Assembly (NCBI GenBank): GCA_934565855.1
Contig: CAKTIO010000002.1
Coordinates: 1 to 64,000, forward strand
Reading direction: 5' to 3'
Source of the DNA: an uncultured Dysosmobacter sp.
GTDB lineage: Bacteria > Bacillota > Clostridia > Oscillospirales > Oscillospiraceae
Length of the DNA: 64,000 nucleotides
Made by a program: the position numbers and the translations under genes. Below the pieces are notes generated by a model. It ran no database searches. It was not told the origin of the DNA and was given only the letters and a program-made list of their open reading frames with translations. This document shows, one piece after another, positions 34,532 to 42,536 of this stretch (position 1 is the stretch's first letter; each line of letters begins with the position of its first letter).

Positions 34532-36112
34532 TTATGAATTCTGAAAAAGGGCGACAAGCATATCGATGGTAGTTTTGAGATTTACAAAAACAACCTTAAG
34601 TGTTTCCGAATCCAAAGAACAAATATAATCGCAGAAATTCATTTTTTGAAACTCAACGATAGTATTATCGTCCCCATAGTCGCCCTCTTTGATTTTTGAA
34701 GAATAATAAGGGGTTACATCAACGGAATCTAATACCAACGCATTCTCAATACCTTTTTTCATGCGTTTTGAATTTTCATAAGTTGGAATAACACGAGTAT
34801 AAACATTGTTGAAAACGGCTTCAGAACGGCTTGTGTCGCAATCGAATAGGCAGACATTCTTGATGGGAAGGTTCCGGCCAATTAGGAATTGAACCGCTTT
34901 ATTAAGTGCATCTTTCCCTGTGTTTTCTTCATTTTTGGCATCCTTCATGTACCCAACCCATTTGAACTGGAAAGGTACATTATAGCTAAATACTTCAAGA
35001 ACTTTTTTGAAATATTTTTCGTCCGTTCTTCCCTCGAGGTACACTGTTGGCTTGTCTGCAGCAAACCCCTGAATGGAGAAAGCGTCTTGAATTGCTTCGA
35101 TAGAGGCACACTTGAAATATGCAGGCTTATCTTGCACAACAATATTTCCATCCGCATTTCGTATAAGTACGATAACTTTATCGTTTTTGCGTCTGTCATT
35201 ATGAATCACAAATGGAGAATGAGTGACGGCAAATATTTGAGAGGTTTGAAGTCCAGCCCCGTTAGTGAAGATACTCTTGTAGTAATCCATGATTTTGGTT
35301 TGCCATGTTGGATGTAGGCTAATTTCTGGTTCGTCTATGAACACGAAGGCACCGTTGATTGCATTTACATCTTTTAGCAAGAAACAACCTCGATAAACAA
35401 TCTGTTTTTCGCCAGAACTCAAAGCATCGATGGGGATTTCTATACCATTCTTTCTAAAAAGTATAGATTTGCTGCCCTTTTGATTTGAAATGCGACTATA
35501 AGTCAAACCATCAAACATGCGATTAAATGCAGATGTAAATCTTGGCATACGCTCTTCGACGCCGAGATCTTTTCCTGCTAATTCAGGGTGCTCTCGTACA
35601 GCAAAAGCTACATCGGCATCATCAAGAGCCTGAATATCAATCAAAAGTTGATTGATTTGCCTCGGAAGATCATTCGAGGAACGCCGACTTCCTGACTTTT
35701 CGTCTAAAGTTAAGCTGGTAACAGAAGAAAGTTTTTCTGAGTGAAAATTGATATCAACATCAGAGTAAATGCCTGTCATGGGATACTTATTAGAGAGATC
35801 TTTAGACCCCAACATTGCATTCATGCCTGTTCCGTCATTTGCATATAAATAGCGGCTACCATTTTTGAGGTCTTTATATCTGTATGTCATTACAAAAACA
35901 GTGTTATTAGTTTCGTACTCAACATCTGCTTCAAAATCGGCAACCTGAGAAATCAACGTATAAATTGCGTTTAGTATCGTGCTTTTTCCTGTCCCATTCT
36001 CACCTGCCAGAATTACTGTGTCTACACTTTTGCCTTCTGGGTTACAAAAATTGAGAAAAAGATTACCCAATATCGGGTGATTGTGAAATGTAATCTTTCT
36101 AATCTTATACAT
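34532..36112 (-). CDS. OLD-like AAA ATPase with TOPRIM/DUF4435-like C-terminus
   Basis: A 526-residue protein. The ABC/SMC-type ATPase has Walker A AGENGTGKST (36-45), signature ALSSGEKQIVYRG and Walker B FVFIDEPEISLHP. The C-terminal part has a TOPRIM-like Glu in VYLEGRTDEKYFKKV and the acidic pair in CLFDCDTSRSE. The order ATPase then TOPRIM is that of OLD-family nucleases and of a fused AriA-AriB (PARIS) protein, both used in phage defence. No separate partner gene is adjacent. A defence role fits its place at the edge of an integrated element but is not proven. The ribosome site GGAGGAGATAGG precedes the ATG. Confidence 0.75.
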   Translation of the reverse strand: MYKIRKITFHNHPILGNLFLNFCNPEGKSVDTVILAGENGTGKSTILNAIYTLISQVADFEADVEYETNNTVFVMTYRYKDLKNGSRYLYANDGTGMNAMLGSKDLSNKYPMTGIYSDVDINFHSEKLSSVTSLTLDEKSGSRRSSNDLPRQINQLLIDIQALDDADVAFAVREHPELAGKDLGVEERMPRFTSAFNRMFDGLTYSRISNQKGSKSILFRKNGIEIPIDALSSGEKQIVYRGCFLLKDVNAINGAFVFIDEPEISLHPTWQTKIMDYYKSIFTNGAGLQTSQIFAVTHSPFVIHNDRRKNDKVIVLIRNADGNIVVQDKPAYFKCASIEAIQDAFSIQGFAADKPTVYLEGRTDEKYFKKVLEVFSYNVPFQFKWVGYMKDAKNEENTGKDALNKAVQFLIGRNLPIKNVCLFDCDTSRSEAVFNNVYTRVIPTYENSKRMKKGIENALVLDSVDVTPYYSSKIKEGDYGDDNTIVEFQKMNFCDYICSLDSETLKVVFVNLKTTIDMLVALFQNS

Positions 36113-36416
36113 CCTATCTCCTCCAAAATGGAATTCTTAATTTCAAATAAATGTAACAAAGCCGCATGGGAGTATTCCCATACGGTCACCTTGGTGGAGC
36201 GAAAGCCTACCGTAAAAATATTATAGTGCATAACACTGAAAAATTCAATATATTGTCACACCTATACACAAAAATGGTGAAAACACACTTATTAGGGATA
36301 GGTTAGGAATTTTGTGGTTTTCGGCGTTCCTCTACATCAAGGTCATAGCCGCTATTTTACCTTTCTGGCCGCAATTGGAATGTGATCAAGTGCGTTTTGA
36401 AAACAAACTCTTAACG
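36113..36416. other. Gene-free stretch upstream of the OLD-like gene
   Basis: About 300 bases with no gene. A short hairpin ATGGGAGTATTCCCAT near 36166 and an AT-rich stretch, probably the promoter region of the leftward gene, are all I see. Confidence 0.4.
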
Positions 36417-36446
36417 CAGAAAAACCGCCTCAAAAGGCGGCTTTTC
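36417..36446 (-). terminator. Terminator after the complete tRNA-Pro
   Basis: The stem CCGCCT/AGGCGG (36425-36430 with 36435-36440) has flanking A and T runs. In the minus direction it gives a stem followed by TTTTTC, right after the tRNA. Confidence 0.75.
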
Positions 36447-36455
36447 CAAGCAAAA

Positions 36456-36531
36456 TGGTCCGAGATGGGAGACTCGAACTCCCGACATCTTGCTCCCAAA
36501 GCAAGCGCGCTACCAACTGCGCTAATCCCGG
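36456..36531 (-). tRNA. tRNA-Pro (anticodon TGG), complete copy inside the element end
   Basis: A full cloverleaf with an encoded CCA. The acceptor CCGGGAT pairs with ATCTCGG, the anticodon stem CTTGC/GCAAG has loop TTTGGGA, and the T arm is GGGAGTTCGAGTCTCCC. The 146 bases upstream of it have no obvious promoter; the nearest clear -10/-35 lies beyond the 5' tRNA fragment at 36678-36720. Its 3' 41 bases are duplicated at 25649-25689. Confidence 0.95.
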
Positions 36532-36677
36532 ATTTTTGGTAATTCAGTTTTGCTCCAGATGTGGTCAAACATGTGGTCAGGCGGATTTTTTGACCATTTT
36601 TACTTGTGAGGGATATGCCTGTATCGCAGGCGTATCAAGGGATTGCGGGGATAGTATTTTCCAATTTGAAAGGGAAG
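36532..36677. other. Spacer between tRNA-Pro and its 5' fragment
   Basis: No gene. Two copies of ATGTGGTCA about 15 bases apart and one inverted TGACCA nearby could be integrase or excisionase arm sites. Confidence 0.4.
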
Positions 36678-36720
36678 CATCCTGCTCCCAAAGCAAGCGC
36701 GCTACCAACTGCGCTAATCC
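36678..36720 (-). repeat. 5' part of a tRNA-Pro gene, right att site
   Basis: 43 bases that match 36486-36528 with one mismatch, covering the acceptor 5' strand, D arm and anticodon arm. The acceptor carries a T where the intact gene has G, so it would not pair well, consistent with decay of a remnant. No 3' half follows on its left. Confidence 0.85.
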
Positions 36721-36740
36721 AGGATACTTAATCCTAAGCT

Positions 36741-36768
36741 ATTATAGCACGAAATCAGAAAAAAGCAA
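36741..36768 (-). promoter_or_regulatory. tRNA-Pro promoter retained on the split gene
   Basis: On the minus strand TTGCTT (36763-36768) and TATAAT (36741-36746) are 16 bases apart, just upstream of the 5' tRNA fragment. Transcripts from here would run through the remnant and the spacer into the complete tRNA-Pro. Confidence 0.65.
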
Positions 36769-37017
36769 TCTGGATTTTCCACAATCATTGCTTCATTTGT
36801 CAGCGCGGTTCTCTCGTATGTTCCTTTTACGCACCGAATAACGTTGCAATCCAGTCCTGGTACGCTCTTTTTCCGGCGTTTTCCACAAAATTCCTCTGCA
36901 GTTGTTAGCTATTCATCCATCTTGGCTGGGAGCAGCGGAATTGATTATAATGTTTTTATACGGTGTTAGTAGAAAACAGCTGACGCCGGAATCCGCGCAC
37001 GAAAGGGAGAGAGCAAC
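36769..37017. other. Intergenic region before the lipoprotein cluster
   Basis: About 250 bases without a gene. TATAATG near 36946-36952 and the ribosome site AAAGGGAGAG just before 37018 are probable expression signals of the following gene. Confidence 0.4.
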
Positions 37018-38403
37018 ATGAAAAAACCGTTCTGCACCGTGTTGGCGGCGCTGCTGTTGTTGTCTGCCTGCGGACAGAAAACGCAGACGGGCGAGATTGA
37101 AGAGATACCGGAGGAAACATCGGAAGAATTTACAGCCAGCCAGACGGAGGACTGTATCGGCGGGGAGGTAGACCCGCTTTATTTTCATGCCGGCGGGACG
37201 AGCAAGCTGCCCCATCCCTCGGTAGACGCTGGAACGGCGATCAGTGACGTGCTGCGCGGTGAGACGGGATTTTACTACCCCGGCGGAGAAATGACGGATC
37301 TGCCGCATCTGATTGCTGAATATTCCGCGCTGTTTGACCCGGAGCGGGTGAAGGAGTATCTGACAACACTGGAGTTTTCCTGTTTCGACATATCTGACAT
37401 GAATGATATGTACTTTGTAGTGGTCAGCTTAGGCGCGCACGATCAGGAGAATTTAGGGCAGGTTCTTCTGCGCTGGTATGCCGGTGAGGTGTACGGTTAT
37501 GTAGGGGAGCATTTGATCGGACAGCCAAAGGCAGATGGTTCTTATCTGAAAGACTACAGTGAGTCCGAATGGGAGTGGGAGAAGATCGCCTTCGCTGGAC
37601 AGAGGTTCCAGCCTGAGACCCACCGGTTCCGCAGATCACAGTATGGGAATTGCTACGTTGACGAGGAAGAAATGGACCCCGCGCTATTCAATGCGCTTCT
37701 TGAAATGCAGGAGAAGAAGCCGAATGCAAAGTGGTATACGCTGACGGAGGAAAATATTGCCGATGCGGTCTACATTGGACCCGTGGAATACGACCCCTAT
37801 CAGGAGGATGCTCTTGTAGAAGAAACGGCGGAGGACAGCGGCGACGCACAGGTACTTGCTCTTTACCGGGATTTTTTGACCGGAAGCAGTTCTGTGCGAG
37901 ATGCGGATAACGGAAGGGGAATATTATTTCTGCCGCCCAACCTCTGCCGCGTTGATGGAGGACTGGACGGAGAGCCCGCACAGTATGTGCAGCGTTTTGC
38001 CCTCTGTGATTTGGACGGTGATGGGACCCGGGAGCTGATTTTGGAGGAGACCAGAGATGGTGTTTATGTCGGCGGGTATGAAATCCTGACCTGCCATGAT
38101 GGGATGCTTTCTCTCAATACCCGGTGGCCGCGCGCCTACCAGTCTCCAAAGGCTGACGGGACCTTTGGCTGGTCCAGCGGTGCGTTTGACAACGGATACG
38201 CCCGCATCCATTTTGAAAACGGCGTACAGGCGGCTGAGGATTTTGCGTTCCGCGCAGGTGACAGCTATATACTGCATGGAAAGCACGTCTCAGAGGAGCA
38301 GTACAGGGCGTTTGAGGAGGAACAGGATGCCAAGCCGGATCTGCCGTGGGCTGCGTTTACAGAGGAAAATCTCAGGAGATTGCTGCCCACTGCGGCAAAG
38401 TGA
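37018..38403 (+). CDS. Predicted lipoprotein of unknown function (DLDGDG motif)
   Basis: A 461-residue exported lipoprotein: signal MKKPFCTVLAALLLLSAC with lipobox LSAC (Cys18). An acidic linker follows. Near residue 331 the motif CDLDGDGTRELILEE resembles FG-GAP/EF-hand-type calcium-binding loops seen in secreted proteins. I recognise no enzyme motif. It is followed eight bases later by a second lipoprotein with the same kind of motif, so the two are likely co-expressed. Confidence 0.7.
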   Translation: MKKPFCTVLAALLLLSACGQKTQTGEIEEIPEETSEEFTASQTEDCIGGEVDPLYFHAGGTSKLPHPSVDAGTAISDVLRGETGFYYPGGEMTDLPHLIAEYSALFDPERVKEYLTTLEFSCFDISDMNDMYFVVVSLGAHDQENLGQVLLRWYAGEVYGYVGEHLIGQPKADGSYLKDYSESEWEWEKIAFAGQRFQPETHRFRRSQYGNCYVDEEEMDPALFNALLEMQEKKPNAKWYTLTEENIADAVYIGPVEYDPYQEDALVEETAEDSGDAQVLALYRDFLTGSSSVRDADNGRGILFLPPNLCRVDGGLDGEPAQYVQRFALCDLDGDGTRELILEETRDGVYVGGYEILTCHDGMLSLNTRWPRAYQSPKADGTFGWSSGAFDNGYARIHFENGVQAAEDFAFRAGDSYILHGKHVSEEQYRAFEEEQDAKPDLPWAAFTEENLRRLLPTAAK

Positions 38404-38411
38404 GGATAGAT

Positions 38412-39767
38412 ATGAATAGAGTAAAGAGGCGGCGCTATGCGGTCCTGACAGCGCTGGTGCTGTTCCTGCTTTCCGGCTGCGGCGGGCAGGAGCCGCCGGG
38501 AGAAAAGCCCTATTTGACTTATGCGGTTTCAGAAAACAGCACGTTGTCCTTTTATGAAACAGAGAGAGCTGAGCTTCGCGCGCGGTATGAAACGCGCTCC
38601 GCTGGCGGCTCCAGCGTACAGGAGCTTTTTCTGCCCCTGCCGGACCTGTGGGAGAGTGCCAGAATCGTTGACATCAGCGGAGATGGTAGCGGCTTTTGCC
38701 GCATCGTTGTCCAAGCGGAGGATCATGGGCAGTTTTATACGGTATACGATAACTATGAACAGGTGATATCAGGGGCTTCGTTAGACAGTGGACTGCGCTT
38801 TGAGAACCGCAGTGTTGCGGAGAAGGAGTCTGGTCTGCCGCAGGCGGACCCCGCCCAGTTCCATAAAGACGCGGTAGTGACCTATATCCATGTCTGGGGC
38901 GGAGATGAATTGGTTTCCTGTCTGATCGATGGCAGGCAGATATTGCCGGAGAATGTCCAGCCGGACTATTCCGAGGAATATAGCGACCTGTGCTTTCGGG
39001 TTCCCTGGGTGGAACAGACTGTGCAGTATGACGCGGTGGAAAACACCAGCGCGTCCAATGGGCGCAGCGCAGCAATGACTCCGGTTTCCACCAACGGCGG
39101 GTGGGAGCTGTTTCCGGACAAGGCGGTGCGGGAGACGTATACCATTGACCGCCAGCCGGACCGCCCGGACTGGACGGATTATTTCAGCCGGAAGCTGGCG
39201 GCGAGTGGTTGGGACTGCCCGGTGCTGATTCGGGAGGTACTGACCTTTTCGTGGGGCGGCAGACAGGCGGAGATCGTGACGGGCAGCAACGTGTTCATTA
39301 CTGCCACGGATGAGGACGAGCACTGGTGGGGAGAGGACGTCACAGGGGAAATGCTTGCCGCCGCACAGCTGCCCGCAAAGCGTTCCCGCTCCGTTTACCG
39401 GTGCAGTGTGCTGTTCCTGGAGGGAGCGGAACCGATGGAGCTGGAGACCTATTACGGCGAGGAGATCCCGGAGGACGGCTGGCTTGGACGGTCGGATCTG
39501 GATCTCGGACTGCTGACCTTTTTCAGCGCGGCAGAATACCGCCCGGACGGTGGCGTGGATACCTACCGCGTTTTCTGTGATGACAGCACGGAGCTGAACC
39601 TGCGTTATTGGGGTTATGCGCCGCGCTTCCTGATTTGTGATCTGGACGGTGACGGTCGCTCAGAGCTGGTTTATGACCACGACGACAGCAGCAGTCTGTA
39701 CCATCATACATTTATTTACCGCTTAGGGGAGTATGGCGCGGAGCTGGTACGGTATTTCGGTGTGTGA
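38412..39767 (+). CDS. Predicted lipoprotein of unknown function, second in cluster
   Basis: A 451-residue exported lipoprotein: MNRVKRRRYAVLTALVLFLL with lipobox LSGC. The start at 38412 is chosen because the upstream frame overlaps the previous gene and lacks a signal peptide. Near residue 410 it has LICDLDGDGRSELVYDHDD, the same loop type as in the previous protein. No known domain is recognised for the rest. The two proteins may be distant paralogues. Confidence 0.7.
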   Translation: MNRVKRRRYAVLTALVLFLLSGCGGQEPPGEKPYLTYAVSENSTLSFYETERAELRARYETRSAGGSSVQELFLPLPDLWESARIVDISGDGSGFCRIVVQAEDHGQFYTVYDNYEQVISGASLDSGLRFENRSVAEKESGLPQADPAQFHKDAVVTYIHVWGGDELVSCLIDGRQILPENVQPDYSEEYSDLCFRVPWVEQTVQYDAVENTSASNGRSAAMTPVSTNGGWELFPDKAVRETYTIDRQPDRPDWTDYFSRKLAASGWDCPVLIREVLTFSWGGRQAEIVTGSNVFITATDEDEHWWGEDVTGEMLAAAQLPAKRSRSVYRCSVLFLEGAEPMELETYYGEEIPEDGWLGRSDLDLGLLTFFSAAEYRPDGGVDTYRVFCDDSTELNLRYWGYAPRFLICDLDGDGRSELVYDHDDSSSLYHHTFIYRLGEYGAELVRYFGV

Positions 39768-39797
39768 CGCGGCTGCTCGGAAAAAGGAGATGGTCTG

Positions 39798-41030
39798 GTG
39801 AAGCGGAGAAGCTTCAGAAATAAAAAGCAGCTGACAGCAGCGTGCGTATTTTTGCTGCTGTCTGCACTGCTGCTATGGTGCATGACCACGCTGCGCGGGC
39901 AACGGGAATGGAAGCTTGAACAGGTCCGGGAGGAAGCGGAGCGCACCTCGGCAGAAGACCTGAAGCGCGTACAAAGGGAGCTTCCGGAGTGCGGCTATGT
40001 AAAAAGCAGGCTTCAGCAGGTCCGCTTGGTCCATACCTGTGAGGATGTGGCGGGAGAGCGCTTTCAAATCTATGAGGCAGAGCGGCTCTACCAGAGAAAC
40101 GGGACAGAGGAATGGGAGGCTTCGGCGCTGGTTCCGGAGAGCTACCTGATCTATCAGGAGACCCCGGAGGGAGAATTACAATGGATAGGGGAGTTTCAGG
40201 AGTACAACGCGCCGGAGACAGATGCCTTTGAAAACCAGCTGCATCAGACCCTGATGCAGCTGGACGACAGGCTTTTATACCAGCTTCAGGCGGATGTATC
40301 GCTGGAGACCGCGCTGCAGCAGACACTGTCGGCATATATGGAGAAGAGACTGCCTGGAGATGATGTGGTGTTTCAGTGGAAGCCGCTGGCAACGGATGAC
40401 GGCACCTCCGGAACAGCATATGGCTTACTGCTGTTTTATACGTTCAGCGGCAGTCCGATGATCTACTTGCCGGAGACTGGGCGTTATGATTCTGCTATTT
40501 ACAGCGCGTATTTTCTCCCCATAGCGGTGTCTTACCAGCAGGATCAGGCGGGAAGGTATGCTGTGACAGACCTTTGGGAGCCGAAGAAGGATACTTATGA
40601 AGCAGACGTACGGGTATGCTTTCCGCCGGAAACCGCAGAGCGTGTCCTGCAGGATCTGGACAGCTATCTCACAGATTCGATGGACCTGGATGCGGAAATG
40701 CTGAAAATGGCATTTTTTCCCGCAGGTCCCACATGGGCGGAGTATCATTTCAGCCCGGCTCTGACGGATGCGGACCTCTGCGGCTTGGCGTACTATTACG
40801 GCGATCAGGACATTTACACAAAGCACGTCCGGGAAGAGGTGCTGCGCCGTTTTTCCCGGAACTCCTCAAAGCTGCTGAATGCGCTGGGCAGGTGCGAACA
40901 GGCGGTTCAGGACAGCGTTTGCAGCCTGCTGGAGGAAAGTGATATTCCGGCTTCAACCGGAGGACTGACACAAGCCGGGAAACGGCTGTATGAAAGGGTG
41001 CAGAACGGAAGCGAACCCGTAGAAGACTGA
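39798..41030 (+). CDS. Membrane-anchored protein of unknown function, third in cluster
   Basis: A 410-residue protein with a GTG start after AAAAGGAGATGG. A single N-terminal hydrophobic segment (AACVFLLLSALLLWCMTTL, about 13-31) is probably an uncleaved anchor; the rest would be outside. It lacks the lipobox of its neighbours. No recognised domain. The close spacing suggests one operon with the two lipoproteins, ending at the hairpin at 41034-41074. Confidence 0.65.
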   Translation: MKRRSFRNKKQLTAACVFLLLSALLLWCMTTLRGQREWKLEQVREEAERTSAEDLKRVQRELPECGYVKSRLQQVRLVHTCEDVAGERFQIYEAERLYQRNGTEEWEASALVPESYLIYQETPEGELQWIGEFQEYNAPETDAFENQLHQTLMQLDDRLLYQLQADVSLETALQQTLSAYMEKRLPGDDVVFQWKPLATDDGTSGTAYGLLLFYTFSGSPMIYLPETGRYDSAIYSAYFLPIAVSYQQDQAGRYAVTDLWEPKKDTYEADVRVCFPPETAERVLQDLDSYLTDSMDLDAEMLKMAFFPAGPTWAEYHFSPALTDADLCGLAYYYGDQDIYTKHVREEVLRRFSRNSSKLLNALGRCEQAVQDSVCSLLEESDIPASTGGLTQAGKRLYERVQNGSEPVED

Positions 41031-41033
41031 AAG

Positions 41034-41074
41034 CCGCCGGGGCAGGCATTGCGGCGCTTGCTCCCGGCGGTTTT
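41034..41074 (+). terminator. Terminator of the exported-protein cluster
   Basis: CCGCCGGG (41034-41041) pairs with CCCGGCGG (41063-41070), followed by TTTT. Confidence 0.75.
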
Positions 41075-41118
41075 GGAAAGAGCTGTGTGAAAGTTCCTTT
41101 AGTACGAAATATAAAAAG

Positions 41119-41147
41119 CCGCCGCAGACTGTGTTGGTCTGCGGCGG
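41119..41147 (-). terminator. Terminator of the tRNA cluster
   Basis: An 11-bp perfect stem (41119-41129 with 41137-41147). In the minus direction it is followed by TTTTTAT, immediately after tRNA-Lys. Confidence 0.8.
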
Positions 41148-41149
41148 TG

Positions 41150-41225
41150 TGGTGACCCGGCGGGGATTCGAACCCCGGACCCACTGCTTAAAAGGCAGTT
41201 GCTCTGCCGACTGAGCTACCGGATC
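41150..41225 (-). tRNA. tRNA-Lys (anticodon TTT)
   Basis: The acceptor GATCCGG pairs with CCGGGTC, CCA is encoded, the anticodon loop is CTTTTAA, and the T arm is CGGGGTTCGAATCCCCG. Last of five tRNA genes read leftward. Confidence 0.95.
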
Positions 41226-41262
41226 ATAAACCGATTTATTTCAACGCTTACACGCTAATTTC

Positions 41263-41337
41263 TGGCTGGGACGGCTGGACTCGAACCAGCGGATGAGGGA
41301 GTCAAAGTCCCTTGCCTTACCACTTGGCGACGCCCCA
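41263..41337 (-). tRNA. tRNA-Gln (anticodon TTG)
   Basis: The acceptor TGGGGCG pairs with CGTCCCA, CCA is encoded, and the anticodon loop is CTTTGAC. The U at position 1 is typical of bacterial tRNA-Gln. Confidence 0.95.
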
Positions 41338-41349
41338 ATGGAAAAGAAA

Positions 41350-41377
41350 GAAGGGATCGGGATAGCCCGATCCCTTC
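41350..41377 (-). terminator. Hairpin between tRNA-His and tRNA-Gln
   Basis: A 12-bp perfect stem with an ATAG loop, followed in the minus direction by TTTCTTTT. It could end or pause transcription within the tRNA cluster, or serve as a processing signal. Confidence 0.6.
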
Positions 41378-41383
41378 TTCGTG

Positions 41384-41460
41384 TGGGGTGGGTGATGGGA
41401 CTCGAACCCACAACACCTGGAACCACAATCCAGTGCTCTGCCAATTGAACTACACCCACC
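41384..41460 (-). tRNA. tRNA-His (anticodon GTG)
   Basis: The acceptor GTGGGTG pairs with CACCCAC. The extra G at position -1 is encoded and faces the C discriminator, as in tRNA-His. The anticodon loop is TTGTGGT and CCA is encoded. Confidence 0.95.
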
Positions 41461-41517
41461 ACATATCATGCTCACAAAGGAGTTCCGCCAAGCTGATCCG
41501 CTCCAAATAAGGGGAGT

Positions 41518-41594
<77 letters not shown>

Positions 41595-41605
41595 GAATAG
41601 AAACT

Positions 41606-41680
41606 TGGAGCAGGTGACGAGAATCGAACTCGCATCCCCAGCTTGGAAGGCTGGTGCCCTGACCATTGTGCTACACCTGC
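41606..41680 (-). tRNA. tRNA-Gly (anticodon TCC)
   Basis: The acceptor GCAGGTG pairs with CACCTGC, the anticodon loop is CTTCCAA, and CCA is encoded. First of the five tRNAs in transcription order. Confidence 0.95.
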
Positions 41681-41713
41681 GTTTGCCCCCCCGCGGGAAC
41701 CGTCAGCTTGGTT

Positions 41714-41742
41714 ATAATAACACGGGGAACTATTGAAGTCAA
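41714..41742 (-). promoter_or_regulatory. Promoter of the tRNA cluster
   Basis: On the minus strand TTGACT (41737-41742) and TATTAT (41714-41719) are 17 bases apart, about 35 bases upstream of tRNA-Gly. Confidence 0.75.
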
Positions 41743-41801
41743 GCGTTTTCGGGAAAATTTTTGGAGAAATTTTCATCGGTATCGAATCGACGGGAGCGTT
41801 C

Positions 41802-42443
41802 TTATCCGTGGCAGAGGGACAGGAAAAAACGAAACAGCGCTTCGCCGGACGCTGGTCGGGCAGCGGGAATGCACGGTGTCCACATCCGCTCCGGATGCCA
41901 CTGTACGGCAAACCACGGGAAGCGTTCATGGGCGATGGCTTCGATCCTGCTGTCACTGCTGACAGCAGCAGCCTGCAGTCCCTTGCCCAATACGTTTACG
42001 GCTTGATGGTGGGCGCTGTTTACGAAAAAGTGCTCTCCGTATAAGGGGATGAGAAAGCTGTTGGGCAGCGCCTGTACCGCGTGAAAGGAATCCCTTTCCC
42101 GGATCTGTCGGTGACCGGGAATATCCTGCAGCAGGTTGCCGCCCAGGGCAACGTTTAAAACCTGCATTCCGCGGCAGATGCCGAGAACCGGCTTTTCTGC
42201 GGACAGGAATGCCCGCAGAATACGAAGCTCCAGATCATCCCGCTCCGGTTCCGGGGGAAGGCTGCCCCGGTCGGTCTGTCCATAGAGGATCGGAGCGAGG
42301 TCGCCGCCACCCGGAAGCAGGAGCGCGTGGCAGCGCTCTGCCTGCCGGGGATCACGAAGGACACTGCCGCCGCAGGCTTCCACGGCGGACACATAGCGGG
42401 CAAACACACCCCCCTGGACGGGGAGCAAAATACAAGGCTTCAA
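41802..42443 (-). CDS. Class I glutamine amidotransferase (gamma-glutamyl-GABA hydrolase family)
   Basis: A 213-residue PuuD-like amidotransferase or gamma-glutamyl hydrolase. The nucleophile is in LGICRGMQVLN and the catalytic His in VQWHPERM, with the glycine-rich LLLPGGGDLAP upstream. The start is set at a TTG (42443) because GGAGGG lies before it; an in-frame ATG at 42473 would add ten residues that overlap this site. It is divergent from the pepD gene. Its natural substrate, whether gamma-glutamyl-GABA or another gamma-glutamyl compound, is unknown. Confidence 0.82.
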   Translation of the reverse strand: MKPCILLPVQGGVFARYVSAVEACGGSVLRDPRQAERCHALLLPGGGDLAPILYGQTDRGSLPPEPERDDLELRILRAFLSAEKPVLGICRGMQVLNVALGGNLLQDIPGHRQIRERDSFHAVQALPNSFLIPLYGEHFFVNSAHHQAVNVLGKGLQAAAVSSDSRIEAIAHERFPWFAVQWHPERMWTPCIPAARPASGEALFRFFLSLCHG

Positions 42444-42536
42444 AAGAATCCCTCCCGGGTAAGGATATGGCATTTTTCCAGTGCCTATGATAGAATGGCA
42501 TCAAAGCAGGACCAGATAATGAAAGGGGCGGCAAAA

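Larger units (their letters stand above)
25649..36720. mobile_element. 11-kb element integrated in tRNA-Pro(TGG)
   Basis: The left end carries the 3' part of tRNA-Pro (25649-25689) and the right end carries the 5' part (36678-36720); the two overlap by about 11 bases (CATC..TGCTCC). A complete tRNA-Pro lies just inside the right end. Cargo: an AAA/PD-(D/E)XK protein, tyrosine recombinase genes and fragments, a recombinase-relaxase chimera, a DUF6809 protein and an OLD-like protein. Whether it is one element or layers of several is not certain. Confidence 0.7.
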
